From Apus apus (Eukaryota > Chordata > Aves > Apodiformes > Apodidae), in assembly GCF_020740795.1 (NCBI RefSeq), contig NC_067301.1, positions 1,488,001-1,552,000 of the forward strand: a stretch of DNA of 64,000 nucleotides, given 5' to 3'. Below the pieces are notes generated by a model. It did not search any database. It worked only from the letters and a program-made list of their open reading frames with translations, and was not told the DNA's origin. Made by a program: the position numbers and the translations under genes. Of this stretch, positions 1-29,739 are shown piece after piece (the first letter of the stretch is position 1; each line of letters starts with the position of its first letter).

Positions 1-209
1 GAGCATACATTGCACACCACTGCCCCAGGCCTGTGCCCTCCTGCCCAGCCCCTGAACCATGCAAGGCTGTAACACACCAGGTCCAGTCACATGAGCAAGG
101 CTCATGGATTCAGATTTTTGAAAAAACCTGAATGCATGAATCACCACTGCCCCATGTTTTAATTGTGATTTTAACCCAGTGCATTTGCTTCTCTCTCTCT
201 CTTTTCTAG

Positions 210-475
210 CATTCATTCATAAGAGTCTAGAGCAGGAGTTCAACAGCGGATACCTGAGGTGCCTCAAGGAAGCCCTGCATTTTCTGTCCTACTATGAACC
301 CAAGAAGGAAACACAAGTGCAGCTGATAAAGCATTTCTGCAAATCTCAGATAGGTACAGATGTCATGTACTCCCCTGCTCTGCGCAGTCCACCCCTGTCA
401 CCCTGTCTGTTTGCCAGAAAGCAACCAGCCCAGAAGACTGTGGGTTCTGCTCCTACCATCTGGAGACCTTGGTAG
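210..475 (+). CDS. HES5-family bHLH-Orange repressor, last coding exon only (5' part outside window)
   Basis: This is the terminal coding exon of a HES5-like Notch-effector repressor. An acceptor (TTTTCTAG, ending at 209) precedes an exon in phase 1, the same phase as exon 3 of the complete paralogue at 7825-8528. The encoded part holds the Orange domain (GYLRCLKEALHFLSYY, against [16 protein letters not shown] in the paralogue). A proline-rich linker follows, and the protein ends in the WRPW tetrapeptide that recruits Groucho/TLE. The bHLH exons must lie left of base 1. The linker differs strongly from the paralogue, so this is a distinct family member rather than a recent copy. Birds carry several HES5-type genes in tandem, and I cannot say which one this is. 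Confidence 0.88.
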
Positions 476-1285
476 ACCTGCTGAACTTTGTTTCATACCT
501 AAGTTTTGCTACAAAAACTAGAGGGACCTGCGATTTAATAGTTCCTCTTTGAAGTAGGAAACATTGTTTTCCAAAGGTGGGAGGGGGGCAGTTATTTTTT
601 TCTGTCACAAGAAATGAGGGTTGCCGCGTAGTTTCCCTTCACAGTGAAGGAATGTGTTTGTCTTGCAGCAAATTTGCTGCTTTTATTGGTGGCTCCCATT
701 CAAAGAGAGGAGCAAGTCCTGCAGTGATTTAGAGAGCCAAATGCCTTTCAGTTTCCATCACACTTTTGCTTGGCAAGGCTGTTGAGCCTGTGACTGTCAG
801 TGGAAATCTCTCTGCTAACTGCCTGGGTCACTGGTTCAAGTGCTCTATTGTCTCTAGATAATGTATTGACCTTCTAAAGAAGGAGCACTTTGAAGAATGT
901 ATTTTGTATCATAAAGAGAATGTTGAGCCTTTAACTTTTGAGTGAAAGGTGTTATTAAGAAATGCTGATTCCTCTGAAGTTCCTATGCTATTTTAGGATA
1001 CCTTCTTACAGAAAGTTATGATAACAGATAGCTCTAGGGAAAATTGTTTTAATGTCAGTATGTGCTACTCTCAGTTGAGGGGTAATTGATGCCTTTTGTA
1101 AAGGAAACAACTGTATACCTTAAGGAAAAGGGAGAGGAAAGGAGACAATAAGTATTTTATAATTCATTGAACATGCTGAAGAGCTTAAAAAGCTTTCATA
1201 AAGTTGTGATGTATTCATCCTGTGTGATGTTCCACTTTGGTGTCTTTGCTGTACAATACAATAAAAATTGTTTTATTAATTAATC
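476..1285 (+). other. 3' UTR of the first HES5-like gene (approximate)
   Basis: Non-coding, A/T-rich sequence follows the WRPW stop codon. The first strong poly(A) signal is AATAAA at 1260-1265, so the UTR is placed to about 20 bases beyond it. No other gene was seen here. Confidence 0.55.
1260..1265 (+). terminator. poly(A) signal AATAAA of the first HES5-like gene
   Basis: This is a canonical hexamer about 785 bases after the stop codon and is followed by T-rich sequence. It is the first AATAAA downstream of the exon. Confidence 0.55.
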
Positions 1286-2199
1286 CTTTGGTTTGAAATT
1301 ATTAAACTATAATATTCCTGGACCGAGTGTTGCATGTAGACTCCTGCTGCAGTGGGAAGCTATCAGATGATGTCATATTTCTGAGCCCTTCATTCCAGTA
1401 TACTTTATATTTGTGAAATTCATTTGGCAGAGAAGGGGATCCCAAAGTCACCCCTGAGCACCTTAAATACAAACAGTTTCTCCAAAACACAACAGTTTCC
1501 TCAATAACATTTACTCACTTTTCATTAGAAGAGTTCCCATTCATTGCGCAGTGGGGAATATTCACCTCTTATTTTCCCTTCTCTTCAAAGTAAAATAAAT
1601 CTCCACTATCAGTCCACAAAACCCTTTTCTAAGCACTGTAACACATTGATTTGGATATATGACAGAGAAACCTCTCACTAGTCCAGAGAAACAATAACTG
1701 CATGAAACACCGTTGGTCAGCTACTTCCACTCTCCTGGCAGAAATGCCCTTGAAAAAGCATATGCTTTTTTTCTTAAACAAAAGGAAACTCAGAATATCT
1801 GATCTTGTCAAATAGCTACTTAGTTAAGCACTAAGCAAACTCTGATCTGCTAAGCCGACAAGACCAAATTGCACCCAAATACAGCTAGCTGTACCTGGCC
1901 AGTCTTCACTCAATTTGTCATGAACCCTTTGTTATACATAAAGTCAGGGGCAAAAAGCCAGCTAGCCAGGTCAAGAACACATTGCTCTACCTCATTACAG
2001 TTGCATGGATCATTTTCATTATTATTTTACCCTGAATGCATGAGCTGGTTGAGTGCTCTTCATCTGTCTGCCAACGTGACAGGGTAGGGTTCTGGTACAG
2101 TTCCGTAATTCATGAGGGGCTGGTACCAATGCTGCAGATAGATTTGTTCTTCGTAATGAACAACTACATAATTCATAAGAGATATTTTTAGATTTTCTG

Positions 2200-2265
2200 G
2201 TTGCTTAGTGATCTCGAAAAAGTCACTTCACCTTGCTGTGCTCAACTTGTCTTTGTCAATTAGTA
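2200..2265 (+). repeat. possible MIR-like SINE 3' fragment
   Basis: The stretch from GTGATCTCG through AAGTCACTTCACC to a CTCAACTTGTC segment follows the order of the MIR 3' half (GTGACCTTGGGCAAGTCACTTAACC...CTCAGTTTCC). It is short and heavily diverged, so the call is weak. Confidence 0.3.
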
Positions 2266-2519
2266 TAACCTTCGAAATCCCAGGAAAATTCAAGCTGTTC
2301 ATCCATGCCTATGCATTTTTAAATCAAGTCTAATTAAGGCCATTTGGGGGAGTTCAGACTCAGTCAAAATGCAATGTGCCCCAAAGCACACCACGACCTG
2401 ACTAGACACCACAGGGACTGGGAATAGTCACACACAGCACAGAGAAGGCAGCTGCTATTATGTGGACAGTATCTTCTGCAGCTAATGTGTTAACATCCAA
2501 GTGAACCATACTGTGGATG

Positions 2520-2650
2520 CCACAGTTGGCAGCATCATTACAGCATAAATAGAAAACAGAAAAGGAAACCAAAGAAGAGCTGCACAAACTGAAGACTGTT
2601 GGATTTGAACCCAGACCCTCTAGCTCCAGGCCAACACAGAAACAGGCCGT
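2520..2650 (-). repeat. possible ancient MIR-like SINE fragment
   Basis: Read on the minus strand, the stretch around 2600-2640 resembles the MIR core (a gene-like GGTTCAAATCC box; on the plus strand GGATTTGAACCCAGA). It is flanked by a segment like the MIR ACAGA..GGAAAC tract. The match is by eye and much decayed. It could equally be chance similarity to a tRNA-derived SINE. Confidence 0.35.
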
Positions 2651-4280
2651 ACAAATGACAACTGTGCAAAACTCATGTGAAATCACAAACTTCTCCACCC
2701 AAAACTCCTGCCACCCATAGCGGCATAAATCTGAAGACACATGGCTACTGTCATTCAAACCACAAAGTCTGATTCTCATGTTCACTGAGGCTGCACTGCA
2801 TTACTCTGGCTACAGCAGGGGAGCCAAGCATGCTTTGCTGTTACCACACATGAGATTCAGACCTGCTGTTTGCAGAGTGTGTAAAGGACTGGAAATCTGG
2901 GCAGGGGGAAGAAACCAGACCCCATCAGAAAGCCTCTAATTTCTCCAGGGAGTCAGATCTATGACTGGTGCAAGGACACTGGTTCTGCTTTTCACCAGCC
3001 AAAGCCTTGCCCCTCTGGGCTTCAGTTTACCCACTACTTAAAGGCAGACCTCCCATTTCAGCAGTCTTAGCACAGCAAAGGTTATGTTTACAATTTATTA
3101 ATTATTATCACTTAGAATAACTGAACGCAAAGCTTCTTATTGCTCCTCTGTCCCCTGGGGTGCCTCTCCCCTGCGCCAACACATTCCCGCCCTTAGGGAA
3201 GATGTTGTTTATCATGCTGATCCCACAGCCCAGGAATACTCTCTTGAAAAAGCCCCTATTAACCTCAGAGTGTGGGCCTGAGTTTCTTGGAGTTTCCCAC
3301 ACTTTCTTCCCTATTTATGACATTCAAAGGGACCACAAAGGAAGCGTGCCTCACAACAGCCCACATTAGTGACGCTTTTTGGCTCTGCATTGTGATGACC
3401 AGCAATTCCTGTCCCGATAGACCATCTGGAGAGCTATTTTCCCAAGGAGCACATTGATCGATCAGTATTATGTGAGTGCCCTTTTAAAACTTGGGAACCT
3501 TATGCTCTTTGACACTAAATAGGTGTCTCAAGAGGGGTTGTCAGAAAGATTTTAAATCATTTAAGGAAGGCACAGAAAAAATAAAAATCATAATTATTTC
3601 TTTAAAAAACACAATCAATAACATTTGAGAGACAGACTAACATGACTGTAGGAAATGGTCTAAAATAAAAATGCTCTAAAAGAGGTATAGGAAAGAAAGG
3701 TTTAAGCTGTCGAGTTGTGTGCTGTAAGTAGAGCCCCAGATGTAGAGGAGCACTGCTTTTGAGACCTATATGACACAATTAAATCCTGGTTTTCTGTACT
3801 CTTCTCTCATAGTCCATCTTCCTGCAAGCCTGTTGCTACATTGCAATACACTGTCTTCTCCTCCACAGAAAGCTAAGTATCAGACGGGATAAGAAAGCTG
3901 CCCATTGGTACTACAAGTATTAGCATCTTTTGTGAAAACAGCATGTGTAGCAAGCCTGCACATGGGCTGAAATCATCACCTACAAATCAAAAGCAGAAAG
4001 CTCCATGGCCCAGTACCAATTTCCGAGGCTAGCAGTCCTACAGCAGGTCTGATTTCTAGACTATAATGAACACAACTTACTGATGACAGCCTTGGGGTTG
4101 GTTAGTTGCCTCTCCTGGATTCTCCTGTCCTGTTCCTCAACTCAATGCACACAGATTGCAACTGTAGCTCAGGGTAAAATGAGGAGCAGCATCTAGAGTT
4201 GGAGACAACTAATGTGATGTTTCTGGCCTTAGGAAAAGCTAGATTTCCTGCCTCAAACACTAGGTCTGTAAGAATAGACA

Positions 4281-4670
4281 ATTCATAGAATGGTTAAGGT
4301 TGGAAGGGACCTTAAAGATCTTTAGGTTTCAGCCTCCCTGCCATGAGCAGGGTCACTTCACACTAGACCAGGCTGCAAAAAGTCTTATCCAACCTGCCTT
4401 TTTACACCTCCAGGGAGAAGGCATCCACAACCTCCCTAGGCAACCTATTCCAGCACCTTACTACCCTCATGGTGAAGAATTTCTTCCTGATTTCTATCCT
4501 AAATCTCCCCTCTTTCAGTTTAAAACCATTACCCCTTGTCCTATCACAAGCCTCTCTGGTGAAAAGCCCCTCCCCCCAGCTTTCCTGTAGCCCCTTCAGG
4601 CACTGGAAGATCCTCTCTGAGCCTTCTCTTCTCCAAGCTGAATAGCCCCAACACTCTGCCATTGCAGACT
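4281..4670 (-). mobile_element. CR1 LINE, 5'-truncated 3' end, minus strand
   Basis: The plus strand begins with the reverse complement of the CR1 3' terminus (CATAGAATGGTTAAGGTTGGAAGGGACC). It continues as CR1 for about 390 bases. The minus strand at 4402-4662 still translates to the end of the CR1 ORF2 protein, with GNGFKLKEGRFRIEIRKKFF and CWNRLPREVVDAFSLEV visible. It is truncated at its 5' end, as nearly all CR1 copies are. CR1 is the dominant retroposon of birds and other sauropsids. Confidence 0.9.
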
Positions 4671-7500
4671 TCTGTTTCCCCTTACACTCTGCAATATTCT
4701 ATAACAAGTTAGCCTGGAAACACCTCCCTGTTTTCATATATGATTTTGAAGACTGCATCTTCATGGTGCCAATCTTGACTGTGATGTAATTCACAGAAGA
4801 ACAAGGCCACTAAGCAAGCAAGGCACATGTTCTGCAGCATAACTGTCGTATCTCAGAAGCAGGTCTAGATTTTACACCATCCTCCAAAGAATGGAATTGT
4901 TGTGTCACAGTGGTAATTTTGGGGGTTTTGTTTCTTTTAATCTGCCATTCCAAAAACAGGGAACCCCCTGTTTCTGAGCCTAAGACAATCAGTCTTTCAT
5001 TCTGGCTCTGCAGTGACAGTCAGAGAGAGGCACAAACTCATCTCACAGATATGAAGGACAGTGACAAGGATTTGGATCAGAAACATGTTTAGTAGGACAG
5101 ACTACTGCACTAAAAGCTGAATTTTAAAACAGCCAAATTAAGCAAACTAGTTACAGACTCTTAAAAAAGAGCAACTGGATTGTCTACAGCACAAGATTTT
5201 TTTTTTCCTTTGGGAAATCCTTGCAGAAAGTGCATACTGCCCCCAGTTTCATAATTAATAGATTCTAGGGACAGCCAGAGTGTAGGCTACTTATTATTCT
5301 TAAGTGTCAGTTGGAAAATAGTGTTTCCATTAAGTTTTCAGGCCTTAAAAATCAAACCAAGGTGACTGGGGAGGAAGATATTTGATTCTCTTATTCATTA
5401 AGAGCAGAGGGTAGGTAAAGCAGGCAACTGAAGATTTGCTATATTTTCAACTGTCAGAGAGAGGGGGAGAGAACCTGGGAGCTTGTGAGCCCAGAGGGCT
5501 CCTGTTTTGTGTGCTGGCTGCAAGGCAGCGTGCCTGGTTCACCATTCACATCAGACGGCGCGAGTCTGCAGCTCCGAGGATTTCCCACATTACCCCATTC
5601 AGAGTGTTAAACTGTCAACAAAAGAAGTGTGCCTCTGTGGGTCCCGAGAAGAAAGCTAACGCCTGCTGCACCATCTGCCCAGCATTTAAAGGAAGGGATA
5701 ATGCTTTAATCAGTGGGAGTTGGTTTAGCCCTTTGGAGTCCAGGGGCATTGTGCTGAGGATAGGATGACATTATTTAAAACCACTCATTTCATATTTCCA
5801 GAACTGAAAATTGGGTCAAAGCTTCCTTCCCATCTCCCTGTGCCTGCTGCTGCTGTAAACACATTCCTGCCCATACGGAGCATGGCAGGACCTGCTGTTC
5901 ATTCCCTGTCATGTGACCCAAGGGATGCTCAAAGCCAGGGCTTGACTTCAATCTCCTTAACTGCACAGGTACATGCAGGCAGGGATCACCCTGGCTGCAA
6001 GTAATACTGCTTGTGACCAGCTGACAAAATAATTCAGGGAACTATACTCCCTGTTCAGTTATGGATTTTTGACAACCATCAACAATTAAAATTATTACAC
6101 CCTAATTGATCCATCTAAATGTAGAATGTCTTTGGGCTGGAAAGGGAGGAGGGTAGAATGGCTGACCTATGAAAACCACTGCCATGAAAAGCCAGGACAT
6201 TAACAGGGGCTTTCTAAGCTTGGGGTTAATACCTAGTTACAGGATCACCTTTTGCAGGATCATATCCTTTTATGCAACAACTCTGTCTGTTCTGGAACAC
6301 ACTGCTAACTCTGTACCCACAGACACAGGTTTTGGCCCTGGCCTATTGAGGGGGATCCTGAGGGCAGGTGAAACAGGCTGACTGCAGCTGACAATGAAAT
6401 GGAAGGTTTCCATTCTGGTGTTGAAAGGCAGACACAGGATATAGGTAGGTTTTTGATGAATATTGTGGTAAGAACCAGGTATTCAAAAAATAACAGCCCA
6501 AATCTGCTAGCACATTCACAACAATCTAGGCTTACTCCCTGTTCTAGCCTCTGAGTATGGAAGATACATTAAAGAAAAAAACATTATGCCCATGCATGAC
6601 TCCCCTTAAACCTGCAGAGCTCCACATACTGCAGCTGAAACCGACATGCTATCTAGCATAACTGGGAATTTGTCAATATGAGGTCTGACTGACAGAGCTT
6701 AGCTGAGACTCGCTATGCATTGAATCGTGCATTGGGGGCAGTAGACTTGAGACTGCAACCTGAAATAGTCCGAAAAAAAAAAAAAAGGCAGTTTTAATCC
6801 TGAATTCTATCTGGCTCTTTCCACTTCCTTATCTGTGTTCACTGCAGTACACATGGCACATACTGAGAAAACCCAAGACTGAACAAGAGCCACAGGATAT
6901 CTTAAACTCTGTATTTGCATTCTGCAAACACAAGCTAAGTAATAGACAAGAATCGGCTTTTCACTGTGTCTCAAATGTCTGCAAAGGGAAAAATATATTT
7001 AGGTGCTTTATGTGGAGACTCAGGACCAAGGGAACAGGGAGGTGTTTGCAAAATGGCATGAAATTAAATAGGACATGTTTAGGAAAGGCATCATAATCAT
7101 TACATGTCACAGGCTGCCACAGAAAAGCCCAGATTACCCAAACAAAAGCAAGGAAGAGCTCTGAACATAATTTAGAGGGACCTCAAGTGTTTCAACAATA
7201 GAGAGAAAAATATTTCAAGCTAACTATTTACTACAAATTGTTCTAAAGGTTCTTCCCTCAATTTTAGTCCTTAGTTGCCCAAAAATTATCTGGTACTGTA
7301 TTCATCTAAGCACGGTTTAATGTCAATGAAAGGGTTTAGTCCCTCTAATTCTGCATCTTTTCCTTTTCAACCTCCCTTCTGGTCGTGGGCACAGAGCATT
7401 ATCTCTCCCTGGATCAGTCTTCTGTGCTTAATTTCACCACAGCCTGGGAAAAGGCAGCACATTGAGATGTTGACGTTCCCAACATCAGGCAGAAGTTGGA
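4671..7500. other. intergenic spacer upstream of HES5, right part
   Basis: No recognisable exon, RNA gene or repeat was seen. The last few hundred bases before 7748 are presumed promoter-proximal sequence of the HES5-like gene. Confidence 0.5.
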
Positions 7501-7519
7501 TTATAATGACAGCAAAGCT

Positions 7520-7527
7520 TTCCCACG
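7520..7527 (-). promoter_or_regulatory. distal RBPJ/CSL binding site of HES5
   Basis: TTCCCACG on the plus strand is CGTGGGAA on the minus strand, a perfect match to the RBPJ consensus YGTGRGAA. It lies about 230 bases upstream of the TATA box. With the proximal site it fits direct Notch control, which is established for HES5-type genes. Confidence 0.6.
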
Positions 7528-7694
7528 TTCTTCCCCCAGCTCCCTAATGCCAAGCCCTTTTGTGTCACACACTCCCCAGTCCACCTGCTCCTTTGGGAGC
7601 AGGGTATTATCCCCAGGCAATTCACAGTCAATTTGCCATGCTGTAATAGATGCTTTCTCTATTGTCCCAGGGCACGCATGGATTGGCTATCGAC

Positions 7695-7702
7695 TGTGGG
7701 AA
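7695..7702 (+). promoter_or_regulatory. proximal RBPJ/CSL binding site of HES5
   Basis: TGTGGGAA is a perfect RBPJ consensus 45 bases upstream of the TATA box, the position expected in a Notch-responsive HES promoter. An inverted CCAAT box (ATTGG, 7682-7686) lies just upstream. Confidence 0.7.
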
Positions 7703-7747
7703 ACTCCAAGTCGCTTAGGACCCATACATTTGTATGCAGCCACTTCG

Positions 7748-7756
7748 TATAAATAG
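7748..7756 (+). promoter_or_regulatory. TATA box of the HES5-like gene
   Basis: TATAAATAG lies 77 bases before the start codon. That leaves room for a start site near 7778 and a short 5' UTR, typical of HES genes. Confidence 0.75.
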
Positions 7757-7824
7757 AGGGACTCCCAGCTCCCTTCCCCAGCCGCTCACCAGCAAGCTCC
7801 GAGCTTAAACTAGCACTTGAGATA

Positions 7825-7878
7825 ATGGCACCCAGCACGCTCTCCCTGCAAATCCTAACGCCCAAAGAGAAGAACAGA
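7825..7878 (+). CDS. HES5: HES5 exon 1
   Basis: It encodes residues 1-18, up to the start of the basic region. The donor is AGA|GTAAGT, phase 0. Confidence 0.92.
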
Positions 7879-8528
7879 GTAAGTATCTGCTGTCTCTGAC
7901 CACAGGGGCAAAGGGCTGAGAAGGGCCGAAATCTTTAAGCAACAGGTTATGTGGAGAGGGGAATGGAAAAGCCTCACTGTTAACTGTCCCCTTCCCATTT
8001 TGTGTTACAGCTCAGGAAACCCATCGTAGAAAAACTGCGCCGCGACCGGATTAACAGCAGCATCGAGCAGCTGAAAGTGCTGCTGGAGAAGGAGTTTCAG
8101 AGACACCAGCCCAACTCCAAGCTGGAGAAAGCTGACATCCTGGAGATGACTGTCAGCTACCTGAAATACAGCCGAGGTGAGTACACCCACCCATCATGTT
8201 TGCTGCCCTTTTAGGCAAAACTCCAGCCTGAGCCTCCCTGTGTAACACTTCTCTCTCCTCTTCTGCCCTTGCAGCTTTTGCAGCCTCTGCCAAAAACCTA
8301 CAGCAGGATTATTGTGAAGGGTATGCCTGGTGCCTCAAGGAAGCTCTGCAATTTCTGTCTCTCCATTCAGCCAACACAGAAACCCGGATGAAGCTGATCT
8401 GCCATTTCCAGAGGTCACAAGCAGTGCCTAAAGACTCTGGTTCTTCTTCTCTACCTGCTTCCACTCACCAGCCCCCTGCAAAACAAGCAGCACCGAAACC
8501 CTCCTGCAGCCTCTGGAGGCCTTGGTAG
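7825..8528 (+). CDS. HES5: HES5-like bHLH-Orange transcriptional repressor, complete (3 exons)
   Basis: The exons are 7825-7878, 8011-8176 and 8275-8528, giving 157 aa against roughly 157-166 for HES5 proteins. The start [18 protein letters not shown] is nearly the same as mammalian HES5 and follows a TATA box. The basic region and helix-loop-helix (about residues 17-72) include [16 protein letters not shown] and the HES proline; loop and helix 2 read [20 protein letters not shown]. The Orange domain is at about 88-120 and the Groucho/TLE-recruiting WRPW at 154-157. HES5 dimers repress proneural genes in the nucleus and are direct Notch targets, and the promoter carries two RBPJ sites. The gene lies tandem to another HES5-like gene and is followed by PANK4, as in human. 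A different HES5-cluster member cannot be excluded without a tree. Confidence 0.93.
8011..8176 (+). CDS. HES5: HES5 exon 2
   Basis: It encodes the rest of the basic helix-loop-helix domain. The acceptor is TGTTACAG and the donor CGAG|GTGAGT. It ends in phase 1. Confidence 0.92.
8275..8528 (+). CDS. HES5: HES5 exon 3
   Basis: It encodes the Orange domain, the Ser/Pro/Ala-rich linker and the terminal WRPW. The acceptor is CCTTGCAG. Confidence 0.92.
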
Positions 8529-9490
8529 GCCGAGAGTACACTTTTGTGTTTCCTGGACATTTGCTTGTATTCCAGAGGAGATTGTGACTTGTTATACAAG
8601 TCCCCCTCACTCCTCTCATAAGTAGGGAAGAATGTTTTTCTTTTGCAGAGCATTACTATGCTTGGATGTTTGCATCCCTTCTCCCAGAAGGACTAAAATG
8701 ATCCCACCACGTGGAGAATAAGTTATTCTAAAAGAATGTGAGATGAAATCCTCCTGCCAGGAGGACCGAGAGGAGTTGTTCAGAGGAACACCGACTGTTC
8801 TTAACCTTAGTGAGGTTGCATGTGTATATCTTTTGAGAAAGCAGTAACTTCTAAGACGTTTGGGCTAGCATTTTCAAAAGTGTCCATTCAGGAGGAGCCC
8901 TTTCCTCTGATCTGCCCCACTTGAGACTCCCAAGTGTCCCAAGCTATCCACAACTGTACTGCCCGGCTGCAGCTGCAGGCATAGGGGCTCAAGGTGCCTC
9001 AAGTGGAGCAGCTAGTCTGACTGGACACATTTGAAAACCTGGCTTTCCTATGGGTGCCATAATGGGCTCTATAATATTTGTAGGTTGTACTGAGCATGCT
9101 CTGAAAATGGTTAAACCATAACTCAAACCGCGTAGAGGAAATTCCTCGGGATGTCTTGCTCACAGAGTGCTGTGAGGTTGAGGATATGTATGCCTTTTAT
9201 AAAGGCAAAAGCTCATTTTTATATCCTTATAGGATAGAAAGTTACAGCTGTGTTGTTGATTTTATGATAAATATTTATAAAAGTCTTTCATGAAAGGCAA
9301 ATGTACAAATTGTATTTACTCTTTGGTACCCTACCACCAGGGGAGAATGTGAATTCATTACTGTCCTTAGAGGATGCTACGACATGTGTGAGCTGCACCA
9401 ATTGTAAAATCTGTGCCAGAAATTATCTTGAACCTCAGAAGTTGCAGAAACTTTTTAACAGTGCAAAAATAAATAAAAATCTACTTAATA
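8529..9490 (+). other. HES5: HES5 3' UTR (approximate)
   Basis: Non-coding sequence runs from the stop codon to two overlapping AATAAA signals at 9468-9477. The end is estimated about 15 bases beyond them. Confidence 0.6.
9468..9477 (+). terminator. HES5: overlapping poly(A) signals of HES5
   Basis: Two AATAAA hexamers overlap (9468-9473 and 9472-9477) about 940 bases after the stop codon, with T-rich sequence downstream. Confidence 0.65.
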
Positions 9491-10310
9491 AATCAGCAAG
9501 TTATTCTTTGATTAGTTCATGTGGCTGACATCCCTGTTGCTCCAGGGGGTTAAAGGGCATGAGACAAAGATTTCAGTAAAAGATACTCAGAACTGGTATT
9601 TAACTGCCTCACCAGTTCTGTGTCCATTTGGAAGCCCTGCAGTGCTGTTTTCCACAGCAGAGAACACAAAGCTTCAAAATGTAAGTCCTAGCTCTCTCAA
9701 CACATGGCAAAACAGAGGCACGCCTAACCACAGCAATTCTCCGGACATTTAGAGCCAGGAGACTTGTCAAGTAAGGACACATCAAGTGCGAACTCCAGGC
9801 AATAATTTATATTAACATGTAAGCTCTGCCAAGGCAGTATTTTGTTACGTGTAACGTTCTCGTGGCTTGTAGCCGAGTCAGAAAACAGCCTGAAAGGCAG
9901 GGAATTTACGTTTTTCTCTCAGGAGAGGAACAGCTGCTCCATACCTGTCTGCAGGTGAGGCAGCTGCCGCAGCTCAGACAAAAGCCGCGCTGCCCTCGGG
10001 ACAGCCCGCCAGAGGGTCACACCGCGGCGCGGCCTGATGCCAAACAAGCCCGAGCAGCCAGCGGGCTGGGTCAGCTCCCGAATGACCTTGAGGTGTCCTT
10101 TCGCCCCTCTGGCTCCCGCTTCCCACCTGTGAGCTGCCGGGGCACTGTCTGCCGGGTACCGGAGCGGGTGGCAGCCCCGAGGCGGCCGCAGCCCCGAGGC
10201 GGTGGCGGTGGCGGCCGCTCCCCTCAGCCCGGCGGGAGGACAGCCCCGCGCGCCCGCCCGCCCGCCTCATCAGCATAATCTATGCGCCGGGCCTCGTTAG
10301 CATGTAGATG

Positions 10311-10329
10311 TATGCGCATACATTTGCAT
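10311..10329. promoter_or_regulatory. PANK4: palindromic TATGCGCATA and octamer ATTTGCAT in the PANK4 promoter
   Basis: A perfect ten-base palindrome (10311-10320) is followed at once by a perfect POU octamer (10322-10329). Both lie about 40-55 bases upstream of the start codon. They resemble core-promoter factor sites, but binding is inferred only. Confidence 0.35.
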
Positions 10330-10367
10330 ACCCGATGAGGCCAGGCGAGGAGCGGGTCGCGTTCAAA

Positions 10368-29739
<19,372 letters not shown>

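Larger units (their letters stand above)
1286..4280. other. intergenic spacer between HES5-like genes, left part
   Basis: No open frame here looks like a protein family I know. Three stretches resemble old MIR-type tRNA-derived SINEs (about 2200-2265, 2520-2650 and 2995-3045), annotated separately where the match is best. The rest is unremarkable A/T-rich sequence. Confidence 0.5.

Noticed and set aside
4300-4662. Open frames at the CR1 copy as possible host genes
   Set aside because: The minus-strand frame is the end of CR1 ORF2 (WNRLPREVVDAFSLEV) and the plus-strand one is its shadow.
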